From JANMZR01 sp031383555 (lineage in GTDB: Bacteria; Bacteroidota; Bacteroidia; Cytophagales; Spirosomataceae): a DNA stretch of 39,737 nucleotides. The position numbers and the translations under genes are program-made. How positions within the stretch are numbered: the stretch's first letter is position 1; every line of letters begins with the position of its first letter. Shown piece by piece: positions 18,380 through 26,919 of the stretch. The DNA lies in assembly GCA_031383555.1 (NCBI GenBank), contig JANMZR010000420.1, positions 1-39,737 on the forward strand, in the 5' to 3' direction. Below the pieces are notes generated by a model that saw only the letters and a list, made by a program, of their open reading frames with translations, was not told where the DNA came from and ran no database searches.

Positions 18380-19753
18380 ATGAAAGAAAATTTTTCAAGG
18401 CGAGCTATTTTAAAAAACTTAGGGCTTTCAATTGGCCTTGCTTCTATTCCAAATATTGCCGAAGCTGTTGAAACGGAGGAGGGTTTCCCTATTCTATTGC
18501 CAAAAACTCATTTGAATTTGGCAAAACCATTAACAGCCATTGTATTAGGGGCTGGCAACAGAGGGAATATTTATGGTGGATATGCTGTTAAATACCCTGA
18601 AAATTTAGATATTGTTGGAGTGGCTGAGCCAATTGAATTGAGGATAAATAAGTTTTCAGAGAAACATAATATTCCAAAAGATAGGCAATTTGCAACTTGG
18701 GAAGACGTATTTAAGCAGACTAAATTGGCAGATGCAATCATAATTACTACACCCGACCACCTTCATTATGGCCCTTGCATGAAAGCATTGTCATTAGGTT
18801 ATAATATACTTTTGGAGAAGCCAATTTCGCCTTCTGAGCAAGAGTGTAAGAATATTTTGGCCATGACCAAAAAGACCGGAAGGATAGTCGCCGTTTGTCA
18901 TGTACTCAGATATGCTCCTTATTTTGTAAAATTAAAAGAGTTAATCCAAAGCGGGCAAATAGGAGAAGTGGTAAGTCTACAGCACTTAGAACCAATCAGT
19001 TATTGGCATATGTGCGACTCGTATGTACGTGGTAACTGGCACAATAGTAAAGCAACAACTCCCATTATTTTGGCAAAATCATGCCATGATTTAGATATTA
19101 TTAGGTGGTTGGTGGATAAACCTACTAAAAATATCCAAGCTTTTGGCAATTTGAAATGGTTCAAAAAAGAAAACGATCCTGATGGAAGCACAGCCCGTTG
19201 CACTGATGGATGTGCAGTTGAAAAGGAATGCCCATTTTCGGCCATTCAAATTTATTATAGAGATAGAAAACGATTGAAAAGGTTTGACTTACCCGATGAC
19301 CCAGTCAAACATGGTGATGCTATACTAGAAATTCTGAAAACCACCAACTATGGCCGCTGTGTTTATAAAATGGAAAACGACCAGCCCGACCATTATACAA
19401 CTAATATTTTATTTGAAGGAGGAGCTACAGCCACCTTTTCTATGGAGGCTTTTACTTCCTACGAAGGGCGACGAACTCGTATAATGGGCACAATGGGCGA
19501 CATCGTAGGCGACATGACTAGCTTTGAACATACTGATTTCCGAACAAATAAAAAAACAAGCTGGAAGCATGAAACTGACGCCCATGGTGGTGGCGATTGG
19601 CGATTAGTTGAAAACTGGATTCAAGCCGTTTCAGAGCAAAATCCAACAATACTTTCCTCCACAATTGATGTATCTATTGAAAGTCATCTGATGGGTTTTT
19701 TGGCTGAAAAAAGTAGAAAAAATAATCGAGTTGAAAAGATATTATTAACCTAG
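18380..19753 (+). CDS. Tat-exported Gfo/Idh/MocA-family oxidoreductase with Cys cluster
   Basis: A 457-residue NAD(P)-dependent dehydrogenase of the Gfo/Idh/MocA family. The N-terminus FSRRAILKNLGLSIGLAS is a twin-arginine signal, so the folded enzyme with its cofactor is predicted to be exported. The Rossmann domain starts at about residue 52 (AIVLGAGNRGNIYGG), with TTPDHLHYGP and the catalytic LLEKPISPS after it. The middle carries Cys274, Cys278 and Cys284 in CTDGCAVEKECPFSA, an extra feature of one subgroup that could bind a metal. The C-terminal sheet includes GGGDWRLVENWIQAV. Substrate unknown; sugars or their derivatives are usual. Encoded alone, convergent with the TatD gene only six bases away. 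Confidence 0.9.
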   Translation: MKENFSRRAILKNLGLSIGLASIPNIAEAVETEEGFPILLPKTHLNLAKPLTAIVLGAGNRGNIYGGYAVKYPENLDIVGVAEPIELRINKFSEKHNIPKDRQFATWEDVFKQTKLADAIIITTPDHLHYGPCMKALSLGYNILLEKPISPSEQECKNILAMTKKTGRIVAVCHVLRYAPYFVKLKELIQSGQIGEVVSLQHLEPISYWHMCDSYVRGNWHNSKATTPIILAKSCHDLDIIRWLVDKPTKNIQAFGNLKWFKKENDPDGSTARCTDGCAVEKECPFSAIQIYYRDRKRLKRFDLPDDPVKHGDAILEILKTTNYGRCVYKMENDQPDHYTTNILFEGGATATFSMEAFTSYEGRRTRIMGTMGDIVGDMTSFEHTDFRTNKKTSWKHETDAHGGGDWRLVENWIQAVSEQNPTILSSTIDVSIESHLMGFLAEKSRKNNRVEKILLT

Positions 19754-19759
19754 GTTTTT

Positions 19760-20416
19760 TCAATTAAAAACAATATCAAAATTAAAGTTAATCTGCCCGA
19801 TTAGCTCGTATTCAGGCACTTTTAATCTTAATGCAGCTATTTCATAAATTTTTGAGACATGGTTTTTGCTATTATCTGTTTCAAAAAATAATTGCTCTTT
19901 TGGTATTTTATCGAACAAATAAAATGCATTTGAGTTAATATCCATTACAGCTGAACCAATAGAAATATAAAATTGATGCCTCAAAAGCTCTGAGAGCACC
20001 TGTTTATTTTGATTAAAGCCATGAATTATCATTGGCACTTTTGGTTTTAGTCTTTTTTTTATAGAAATAATTTCAGAAAAAGCCCTAACACAATGAATAA
20101 TTACTGGCTTATTTATTTGTTCTGCTAGTAATAATTGCCTTTCAAACATCTCAATTTGAAGCTCGAAATTTGTTTCACATAGCCTATCCAATCCTATTTC
20201 GCCAATTGCTTTTATTTCGTGTAACCTACAAACTTTCGATAAATTCTCTAAATAAGATTCCTTAGAATTAAAATTCAAGTACCAAGGATGTAGGCCAATC
20301 GAATAGCAATGATTTTGCTCAATATTAAATGGTTGATTGGCAATAATATTCTTTATTGAAGTAACATTATCCTGAAACTCCAAATTATGCGAATGTATAT
20401 CGATATAATTTTGCAA
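19760..20416 (-). CDS. TatD-family metal-dependent hydrolase
   Basis: A 218-residue member of the TatD deoxyribonuclease-like amidohydrolases. Metal ligands are visible in order: DIHSHN (residues 6-11), the Glu of AIGEIGLD near 72, His of VIIHCVRAF near 108, the His of IIHGFNQN near 133, and the Asp of FFETDNS near 180. It is about 40 residues shorter than E. coli TatD, and the last helices appear reduced, a form seen in Bacteroidota. Characterised relatives have 3'-5' DNase activity and roles in DNA quality control; that is family knowledge, not shown here. It diverges from ffh. Confidence 0.87.
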   Translation of the reverse strand: MQNYIDIHSHNLEFQDNVTSIKNIIANQPFNIEQNHCYSIGLHPWYLNFNSKESYLENLSKVCRLHEIKAIGEIGLDRLCETNFELQIEMFERQLLLAEQINKPVIIHCVRAFSEIISIKKRLKPKVPMIIHGFNQNKQVLSELLRHQFYISIGSAVMDINSNAFYLFDKIPKEQLFFETDNSKNHVSKIYEIAALRLKVPEYELIGQINFNFDIVFN

Positions 20417-20455
20417 AACGATTTTTAATTACTAATATTCAGACAATTAATTTAG

Positions 20456-20492
20456 TAATTTTGCACCACAAAAAATATCCTTTTTAAGGATA
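20456..20492 (+). promoter_or_regulatory. Possible ffh promoter (-7) and leader hairpin
   Basis: TAATTTTG at 20456-20463 matches the Bacteroidota -7 consensus. Just downstream lies a 7-bp hairpin, TATCCTT (20476-20482) with AAGGATA (20486-20492) and a TTT loop. If this promoter is used, the hairpin would sit at the very 5' end of a leader of about 120 bases before the ffh start. No clear -33 element was found at the expected distance, so the promoter call is tentative. Confidence 0.4.
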
Positions 20493-20592
20493 AATAACGG
20501 TTGCAGAATTGCCTAATCGATTATTTCATATTTTTTTCTTTTTTCGAGTTAATTCACAAAATTAAAACAGTATCTAATTAATATCAATACCA

Positions 20593-21924
20593 ATGTTTGA
20601 AAATTTACAAGACAAGTTAAATAAAGCTATTCGTACACTAAAAGGTACTGGAAGAATCACCGATATAAATGTTGCAAGTACTGTAAAAGAAATCCGTAGG
20701 GCATTAATGGATGCCGATGTTAACTATAAGGTTGCCAAAGACATCACTGATAGAATTAAGGATGAGGCTATGGGCCAAAAAATAAACATTGCCGTTGAGC
20801 CAGGTCAAATGTTGGTGAAAATAGTGCAGCAAGAGCTCACCCAACTCATGGGCGGCCAAAAGCAGGATATAAATATTAAAGGATCACCTTCTGTTATATT
20901 AATTGCTGGCTTACAAGGTTCAGGAAAAACCACTTTTTCAGGAAAGTTAGCTATGCATATCAAAAAACAGGGCCGTCAGGTGTTATTAGTGGCTTGCGAT
21001 ATTTATCGACCTGCAGCTATTGACCAGTTAAAAGTATTAGGCGAGCAAGTTGGTGTAGAAGTTTACGCTGAACCTGACAATAAAAATGCGGTTGATATTG
21101 CCACAAAAGCTGTTGAATATGCCCGCAAAATGGGTAAAAATGTAGTGATTGTAGATACAGCAGGTCGTTTGGCAGTCGACGAAGTCATGATGAATGAAAT
21201 TGAAGCGGTAAAAAAAGCTTTAAACCCATCAGAAACGCTTTTTGTGGTAGATTCAATGACGGGCCAAGATGCTGTAAATACAGCTAAAACTTTCAATGAA
21301 AGGTTAAATTTTGACGGCGTTGTATTAACCAAATTGGATGGTGATTCACGTGGTGGTGCCGCTTTATCAATTAGAACTGTAGTTGAAAAGCCAATAAAGT
21401 TTATTTCAACGGGTGAAAAAATGGAGGCGCTAGATCTGTTTTATCCAGATCGTATGGCTAACCGTATATTAGGCATGGGCGATGTGATATCGTTGGTTGA
21501 AAAGGCTCAAATGGCTTTTGATGAGGAAGAATCGAACAGAATTAATCAAAAAATCCGTCAAAACAACTTTAATCTTGATGACTTTTATTCCCAATTACAA
21601 CAAATCAAAAAAATGGGAAATATCAAAGATTTGGTTGGTATGATTCCAGGGGTTGGAAAAGCTGTAAAAGATGCAGATATAAGTAATGAATCGTTTACAC
21701 CAATTGAAGCAATTATACTTTCAATGACTCCAAAGGAGAGAAATAAACCAGAAATATTAGAAATGAATCGCAAAAAACGTATTGCAAATGGCTCAGGCAC
21801 AAGTGTTCAACAAATAAATAATCTGTTGAAACAGTTTGACGAAATGCGTAAAATGATGAAAACGATGAACAAAATGCAGGATGGAAAAATAAAAATGCCT
21901 CCTGGAATGTTGAAAGGGAGGTAG
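20593..21924 (+). CDS. ffh: Signal recognition particle protein
   Basis: Ffh binds SRP RNA and signal peptides of nascent chains and delivers them to FtsY at the membrane, using GTP. The 443-residue protein shows an N domain (residues 1-95), the G domain with GLQGSGKTTFSGKLA (near 103-117), DIYRPAAIDQL, VDTAGRLAVDE and TKLDGDSRGGAALSI, and a C-terminal M domain from about 300 (MGNIKDLVGMIPG, SMTPKERNKPEIL, and a Met-rich tail MRKMMKTMNKMQDG). All are intact. It is monocistronic by appearance, with a 176-base region upstream that holds a candidate promoter and hairpin. The SRP RNA gene was not found nearby. Confidence 0.98.
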   Translation: MFENLQDKLNKAIRTLKGTGRITDINVASTVKEIRRALMDADVNYKVAKDITDRIKDEAMGQKINIAVEPGQMLVKIVQQELTQLMGGQKQDINIKGSPSVILIAGLQGSGKTTFSGKLAMHIKKQGRQVLLVACDIYRPAAIDQLKVLGEQVGVEVYAEPDNKNAVDIATKAVEYARKMGKNVVIVDTAGRLAVDEVMMNEIEAVKKALNPSETLFVVDSMTGQDAVNTAKTFNERLNFDGVVLTKLDGDSRGGAALSIRTVVEKPIKFISTGEKMEALDLFYPDRMANRILGMGDVISLVEKAQMAFDEEESNRINQKIRQNNFNLDDFYSQLQQIKKMGNIKDLVGMIPGVGKAVKDADISNESFTPIEAIILSMTPKERNKPEILEMNRKKRIANGSGTSVQQINNLLKQFDEMRKMMKTMNKMQDGKIKMPPGMLKGR

Positions 21925-21965
21925 CTTGCCTCAATTTTCAATGTTTCCGAGAATGTAAATTCAAC

Positions 21966-21988
21966 AGGTTTTGCATATCATAAAACCT
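21966..21988. other. Hairpin in the convergent gap after ffh
   Basis: AGGTTTT (21966-21972) and AAAACCT (21982-21988) form a 7-bp stem with a 9-base loop. A competing pairing, CCTAA (21986-21990) with TTAGG (22008-22012), overlaps it. The gap lies between the 3' ends of ffh and the minus-strand molybdopterin gene. Neither has a clean T tract, so a terminator role is only possible. Confidence 0.4.
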
Positions 21989-22022
21989 AATCACTTGCCA
22001 AATGCCGTTAGGCTTTGAATAA

Positions 22023-24143
22023 TCAATTAACAACCAAACTAACAGGAATTCCCGAAAAGGCTGCATTGCCAGTCAACTTATCAATTAGTAGTTCATCGGT
22101 GAGATCGTTGATGCTCACTCCAGCATGTTTTTTTGCAATATCCAATTGAACGCCTTCCTTATCATGGCCATAACCATGAGGTATGCTCACCACATTTGGC
22201 ATAATATCTTCAGTAATTTCGGCAGGCAAAATAACAGAACCCGCTCTTGCCATCACTTTTACATCACTTTTATCAGCAATATTAAATTTCGAAGCTGTTT
22301 CTGGGTGAATCATCAATGTACATCTATTATTGCCTTTGACCAATCGCTCGCTATTATGCATCCATGAGTTATTGCTACGCATGTGTCGGCGACCAATTAA
22401 TACAATTTGGTCTTCAGCTACTTTCTTTTTACCTCCATAAATAGATTTCAACCTATCTAAATCAGCCATTAAAATAGCTGGGAACAAATTAATATTTCCA
22501 TCGGCGGTGAATATTTTATTTTGCAGGGAGCTTTTTAACTCACCCAAATCAACACCATGCAGGCTTTCTTTGAGTTTAATTAAAGACATCCCATTTTCAC
22601 CATATTTCCCATTTTTAAGCATAAAATCAATCTTAAACTCAGGGCTTTGTGGTGCTGGAATGGGCTCATTATCAATAGCTAACAATCTATTTTTTAGTTC
22701 TTCAATTATTTCCCAGTCATGACGCTGCTCATCGGTTTTTTCAAAAAGAGGCTCTGAAAATTTTGACGTATTTCTTACTGCCAACTGATGAAAAACCAAA
22801 TCATAATGGGCAACTTCCAAACCAGTAGTGGGTGGTAGTATGATATTGGCGTGGCAAGTAGTTTCATTGATGTAAATGTCAATAGCTACGTAAAAATCCA
22901 AATTTTTAATGGCAGATTCGAGCTGTGTTCCATTTGGTGTGGAAAGCACAGGGTTACCGCAAATTGAAATTAAAGCTTTGGGACCATCGGGATGAAGCAT
23001 TTCCTCGGCCATTGCAGAAACTGGTAGCTCTCCTTCAAACTCGGGCAAATGTCTTACTTTACTATGGAACCTTCCAAATGGATTATAGCCTTTTTTTGCA
23101 GCGCTATACAAACTAAAAGCGGCATCGGTAAACATTGCACCACCAGGCTTATCAAAATTATTGGTGATAATGTTTATGAGGTTAATTAACCATTGGCAAA
23201 GTCCCCCAAACTCTTGGGTACTCAAGCCCATTCTACCATAAACAACGGCGGTCTTAGACGAAATAAGCTCAGCAGCCAATTGCTTTATTCTTTTTGAACT
23301 GACGCCAATTGTATCCGAAACTTTATCTGGTGAATATTTTTGTACAAAAGCTGAAAATTCATCAAAGTTTTCAACTTTTAATATTTTGCTGTTTCCAATT
23401 TTTTCGTCCCATAAAAGCTCATGAATTATAGCCAACAACAATAGCGCATCAGTTCCAGGTTTTATGAAAATATGTTCGTCGGCAATTTTTGAAGTTTCAG
23501 TTTTACGAGGGTCAACTACAATTACCTTTCCACCTCTTTTTTGAATATTTTTAAGGCGATGTGCCACGTTTGGAACCGTCATCATGGAGCCATTAGAGGC
23601 CAATGGATTGCCCCCCATTATCAGGAAAAATTCGGTACGATCTATATCAGGCACAGGTAAGGTCATATGATGGCCAAACATAGCCCAGCTTACAAAATGG
23701 TGAGGTAGTTGATCGGCGGAAGTTGCCGAAAACCTGTTTTGCGAACCCAAGACTTTAATAAGACCGGGGCCTGTCAATAAAGTACCCGAGTTATGAACTG
23801 CAGGGTTACCCGTATAACTAGCTATTCCGTTTTTTCCATATTTACTTTGAATTTGCTTGATATTTGCAACAACCTCGTCAAAAGCTTGTTCCCAACTTAT
23901 TGTTTTCCAACCAGTTGCAGTTTTTTTGACAGGTTGTTTTAGGCGATTCGGGTCGTGATAAATATCTTTAAGTGCAATAGCTTTTGGGCAAATATGACCT
24001 CGAGAAAGTGGATCTTTTTCATCCCCCCTGATTTCCAAAATTTCATTGTTTTTATCTAGCGTGATTTCCAAACCACAAATTGCTTCACAAAGATTACAAG
24101 CACGATAATGAGTTTTTGCTATTTTTTCAGGAGAAATTGACAT
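22023..24143 (-). CDS. Molybdopterin-dependent oxidoreductase with [4Fe-4S] site
   Basis: A 706-residue enzyme of the DMSO-reductase family that binds a bis-molybdopterin-guanine-dinucleotide cofactor. The N-terminal [4Fe-4S] motif is complete: Cys16, Cys19, Cys23 and Cys52. Cofactor-binding segments include GGNPLASNGS, VVVDPRKTETSKIADEH-like (residues near 205-222) and the C-terminal dinucleotide-binding domain with NSWMHNSERLVKGNN and SIPHGYGHD. There is no Tat signal, so it is probably cytoplasmic. Around 137-150 (RFSATSADQLPHHF), where formate dehydrogenases have Cys or Sec, there is none, arguing against a classical formate dehydrogenase. No electron-transfer subunit, chaperone or cofactor-synthesis gene is adjacent. 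Substrate unknown. Confidence 0.88.
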   Translation of the reverse strand: MSISPEKIAKTHYRACNLCEAICGLEITLDKNNEILEIRGDEKDPLSRGHICPKAIALKDIYHDPNRLKQPVKKTATGWKTISWEQAFDEVVANIKQIQSKYGKNGIASYTGNPAVHNSGTLLTGPGLIKVLGSQNRFSATSADQLPHHFVSWAMFGHHMTLPVPDIDRTEFFLIMGGNPLASNGSMMTVPNVAHRLKNIQKRGGKVIVVDPRKTETSKIADEHIFIKPGTDALLLLAIIHELLWDEKIGNSKILKVENFDEFSAFVQKYSPDKVSDTIGVSSKRIKQLAAELISSKTAVVYGRMGLSTQEFGGLCQWLINLINIITNNFDKPGGAMFTDAAFSLYSAAKKGYNPFGRFHSKVRHLPEFEGELPVSAMAEEMLHPDGPKALISICGNPVLSTPNGTQLESAIKNLDFYVAIDIYINETTCHANIILPPTTGLEVAHYDLVFHQLAVRNTSKFSEPLFEKTDEQRHDWEIIEELKNRLLAIDNEPIPAPQSPEFKIDFMLKNGKYGENGMSLIKLKESLHGVDLGELKSSLQNKIFTADGNINLFPAILMADLDRLKSIYGGKKKVAEDQIVLIGRRHMRSNNSWMHNSERLVKGNNRCTLMIHPETASKFNIADKSDVKVMARAGSVILPAEITEDIMPNVVSIPHGYGHDKEGVQLDIAKKHAGVSINDLTDELLIDKLTGNAAFSGIPVSLVVN

Positions 24144-24203
24144 TATAATTATAGTTTTTGATGAAATATTTATTAAAAATAAGTAAAATTGGCTGTAATT
24201 CGA

Positions 24204-25097
24204 TTAAATACTTTTGATTTTATTAGGGTTTTTATGTTTCCAGCGCTTGTGTGACCATAGCCATATTTGAGGATCTTCAATTATATTTTTTTCTAATAAT
24301 CTTACATGTTTTTCTATAATTTCACCTTCCGACAATTCAATTGGAGCATCCGTAATTTTTTCAAATGATAATATAAAATGACCTCTTTTGGGCCTTTCTA
24401 AGTGCATAAAAAAAACGGGCATGTCATATTTTTTTGCAAATACACCCATCCCCTTAAAAAAACTAGTTTCTTGATTTAAAAAGTTAGTCCAATAAGACCG
24501 TTTTGGTGGTGCACTTTGATCATTAACCAAAAAATAGGCAAATGGTCGTTTAAAATCTTGATTATTAATTGCCTCCCCACTTCGCTGCATTGAATACATT
24601 TCAGAGCCAAATCTTATACGTGAATTATAGAAAAACTTATCAAAATAAGGATTAGCCAATTGATGGTAAGCAGCTTTCAAATTAAATGGGAAATCGATTG
24701 AAGCTGATAAAAATAAATTCACAATCTCCTGATTACCAACATGTCCCACAGAAATAATAATATTTTTACCCGCATTTGCAAGAGCGTTTAATTCTTCATT
24801 TTGAATAATATTACCCTTTTCTAAAACACTTGATTTCGACATGGTGAACGACTTTACCACCTCAACCATATAGTCTGTTAATATTCTATAAAAGTTTTTT
24901 TCAATTGATCTTAATTCGATTTCAGATTTATCAGGAAAACTATTTTTTAGATTATTAAATACCACTTCACGGCGGTATTTTACAAAATGATAATTGATAT
25001 AAAATAAAAGATTGGATATTCTATACAAAAAACTAAGCGGCAAGCTTGAAAAAAAGTAAATAAAAGGAAGTGAAATATAGTATAAAATTGCCTGCAT
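24204..25097 (-). CDS. Lipid A-type (LpxL/HtrB family) acyltransferase
   Basis: A 297-residue member of the lysophospholipid/lipid A acyltransferase family. An N-terminal hydrophobic segment (residues 1-35, IYFFSSLPLSFLYRI) anchors it in the inner membrane. The catalytic HxxxxE motif is HVGNQE near residue 119, and a second conserved block NDQSAPPKRSYW lies near 193, with FFKGMGVFAKKYDMPVFF following. In relatives this fold transfers a fatty acyl chain to lipid A or another lipid. In Bacteroidota several paralogues exist, some making aminolipids, so the exact acceptor is uncertain. It has its own promoter. The gene downstream (molybdopterin enzyme) starts 60 bases later and is functionally unrelated. 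Confidence 0.85.
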   Translation of the reverse strand: MQAILYYISLPFIYFFSSLPLSFLYRISNLLFYINYHFVKYRREVVFNNLKNSFPDKSEIELRSIEKNFYRILTDYMVEVVKSFTMSKSSVLEKGNIIQNEELNALANAGKNIIISVGHVGNQEIVNLFLSASIDFPFNLKAAYHQLANPYFDKFFYNSRIRFGSEMYSMQRSGEAINNQDFKRPFAYFLVNDQSAPPKRSYWTNFLNQETSFFKGMGVFAKKYDMPVFFMHLERPKRGHFILSFEKITDAPIELSEGEIIEKHVRLLEKNIIEDPQIWLWSHKRWKHKNPNKIKSI

Positions 25098-25124
25098 TTG
25101 CTGTGCTTTTGTATTTTAAGTAGG

Positions 25125-25155
25125 CAAAGGTAACAATAGGCTGTCAGTATGGCAA
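25125..25155 (-). promoter_or_regulatory. Bacteroidota-type promoter of the acyltransferase gene
   Basis: On the minus strand, TTG at 25155-25153 (-33) and TACCTTTG at 25132-25125 (-7, consensus TAnnTTTG) are 20 bases apart. Transcription would start near 25119, giving a leader of about 20 bases before the start codon at 25097. Confidence 0.55.
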
Positions 25156-25272
25156 TTATTAATATTTTAATGGAAGCATGTTTAGATTCGAATTAGCTTT
25201 TCAAAAATAAAATATCTATTTAATTTTGATTTTCGAATATTCAAGATGCATTTTTACAAAAAAAATCAATTC

Positions 25273-26916
25273 ATGATCATTAAAGCCAATTTTATTGACA
25301 TTCTGAATAAAGAAATTAATTTTTCGGAAATAGAAATATTTGGGGGGAAAATTAAATCAATATTTCGAATTGATGAAGGTGAGAAAATTGGTGAGAATTA
25401 TATTTTACCTGGCTTTGTAGATGCCCATGTGCATGTCGAAAGTTCCCTTTTAAGTCCTGCTCAATTTGCAAGAATGGCGGTTGTGCATGGAACAGTTGGC
25501 ACATTATCCGACCCACATGAAATAGCTAATGTACTAGGAGTTAAAGGAGTAGAATGGATGCTTAAGGATGCAGCAAACGTTCCTTTTAAGTTTTGCTTTG
25601 GTGCCCCCTCCTGCGTACCAGCTACTATTTTCGAAACGGCAGGTGCCATAATTAACCCAACTGATATCCAATTATTGTTTGAAAAATACCCCGAAATAGG
25701 TTATTTGGCAGAGGTGATGAATTACCCTGGCGTACTCAATAACGACCCAGATATGATAGCAAAAATTGGAATTGCCAAAAAATTCAGAAAACCAATTGAT
25801 GGCCATGCACCAGGCTTGAGAGGTGAATTAGCCGAAAAATATGCCATGGCAGGTCCATCAACTGACCACGAATGCTTTACATATGGAGAAGCTTTAGATA
25901 AATTGAAAGCTGGAATGAAAATACTAATCAGAGAAGGGTCTGCAGCTAAAAATTTTGACGAACTAATACCATTACTATCAATACATTACGAAAATATCAT
26001 GTTTTGTTCTGATGATAAACACCCCGATTCACTTTTAATTGGCCATATAAACGGTTTGGTAAAAAGAGCCTTGAAATTGGGTTATAATCTTTTTGATACA
26101 CTCCAAGCGGCCTGTATTAATCCTGTAAAACATTATAATTTGCCCATTGGCTTGTTAAATATTGGCGACCCTGCCGACTTTATTTTAATAGACAACCCAA
26201 TAAATTTCAATATATTAGCCACTTATATAAATGGAAAAATACTAGCTGAAAACGGACAATCATTAATGAATAACATTTTTACTGAGCCTATAAATAATTT
26301 CAATTGTGCGGAAAAAAGTGGTGATGATTTTAGGATAAAAAATAGTAATTCGAAAAAAATTAAAGTTATAGAAGTAGTTGATGGACAATTAATTACAAAA
26401 ATTTACTTAGAAAAAAATAAAGCTGAAAATGAATTTATTGAGTCTGACCAAAACTCGGATTTTCTTAAAATAGCTGTGATAAACAGATACCACGAAGCTC
26501 CTGTTGCAATAGCTTTTGTGCGAAATTTTGGAATAAAAAATGGGGCAATTGCCTCCTCTGTGGCGCATGATTCACATAATATTATTGTAGTTGGCACATC
26601 TGATGAATTGATGGCTATAGCTGCCAATTTTATAATAAAGGAAAAAGGTGGGCTTTCCGCAGTTGATGCTTTAGGAAATTCACTCTGCTTACCGTTGCCA
26701 ATAGCTGGTCTAATGAGTAATTTGGATGCTTATGAAGTAGCAAAAAAATATACTGAAATTGATAATTTCTCAAAAGATGTTTTAAAATCTACTCTGAAAT
26801 CACCTTTTATGACACTTTCATTTCTGGCACTTTTGGTAATTCCAAGCCTCAAATTGAGCGATAAAGGCCTTTTTGACAGCAATAAATTTGAATTCACAAG
26901 TTTATTTGATAATTAA
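25273..26916 (+). CDS. ade: Adenine deaminase
   Basis: An amidohydrolase-superfamily enzyme that converts adenine to hypoxanthine and ammonia for purine salvage. Metal-site motifs are intact: LPGFVDAHVHVESSLLSP, then GTVGTLSDPHEIANVLG, APSCVPATIFETAGA, EVMNYPGVLNND, DGHAPGL and CSDDKHPDSLL. The C-terminal Ade domain has VAHDSHNIIVVGTSD and LPLPIAGLMSN. I chose ATG 25273 (547 residues, MIIKANFIDILN), because the nine codons before it (from ATG 25246) do not resemble the family N-terminus. Three bases separate it from the following lipoprotein cyclophilin, so they are co-transcribed. Confidence 0.95.
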   Translation: MIIKANFIDILNKEINFSEIEIFGGKIKSIFRIDEGEKIGENYILPGFVDAHVHVESSLLSPAQFARMAVVHGTVGTLSDPHEIANVLGVKGVEWMLKDAANVPFKFCFGAPSCVPATIFETAGAIINPTDIQLLFEKYPEIGYLAEVMNYPGVLNNDPDMIAKIGIAKKFRKPIDGHAPGLRGELAEKYAMAGPSTDHECFTYGEALDKLKAGMKILIREGSAAKNFDELIPLLSIHYENIMFCSDDKHPDSLLIGHINGLVKRALKLGYNLFDTLQAACINPVKHYNLPIGLLNIGDPADFILIDNPINFNILATYINGKILAENGQSLMNNIFTEPINNFNCAEKSGDDFRIKNSNSKKIKVIEVVDGQLITKIYLEKNKAENEFIESDQNSDFLKIAVINRYHEAPVAIAFVRNFGIKNGAIASSVAHDSHNIIVVGTSDELMAIAANFIIKEKGGLSAVDALGNSLCLPLPIAGLMSNLDAYEVAKKYTEIDNFSKDVLKSTLKSPFMTLSFLALLVIPSLKLSDKGLFDSNKFEFTSLFDN

Positions 26917-26919
26917 AAA

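Noticed and set aside
19747..19756. AACCTAGGTT followed by Ts at the 3' end of the Gfo/Idh/MocA gene
   Set aside because: It is a loop-less palindrome of only 10 bases and cannot form a stable terminator stem.
20464..20592. SRP RNA or other small RNA upstream of ffh
   Set aside because: The conserved SRP RNA tetraloop region (GGAA/GNAR with asymmetric AGCA loop) is not visible. Only a short 7-bp hairpin is present.
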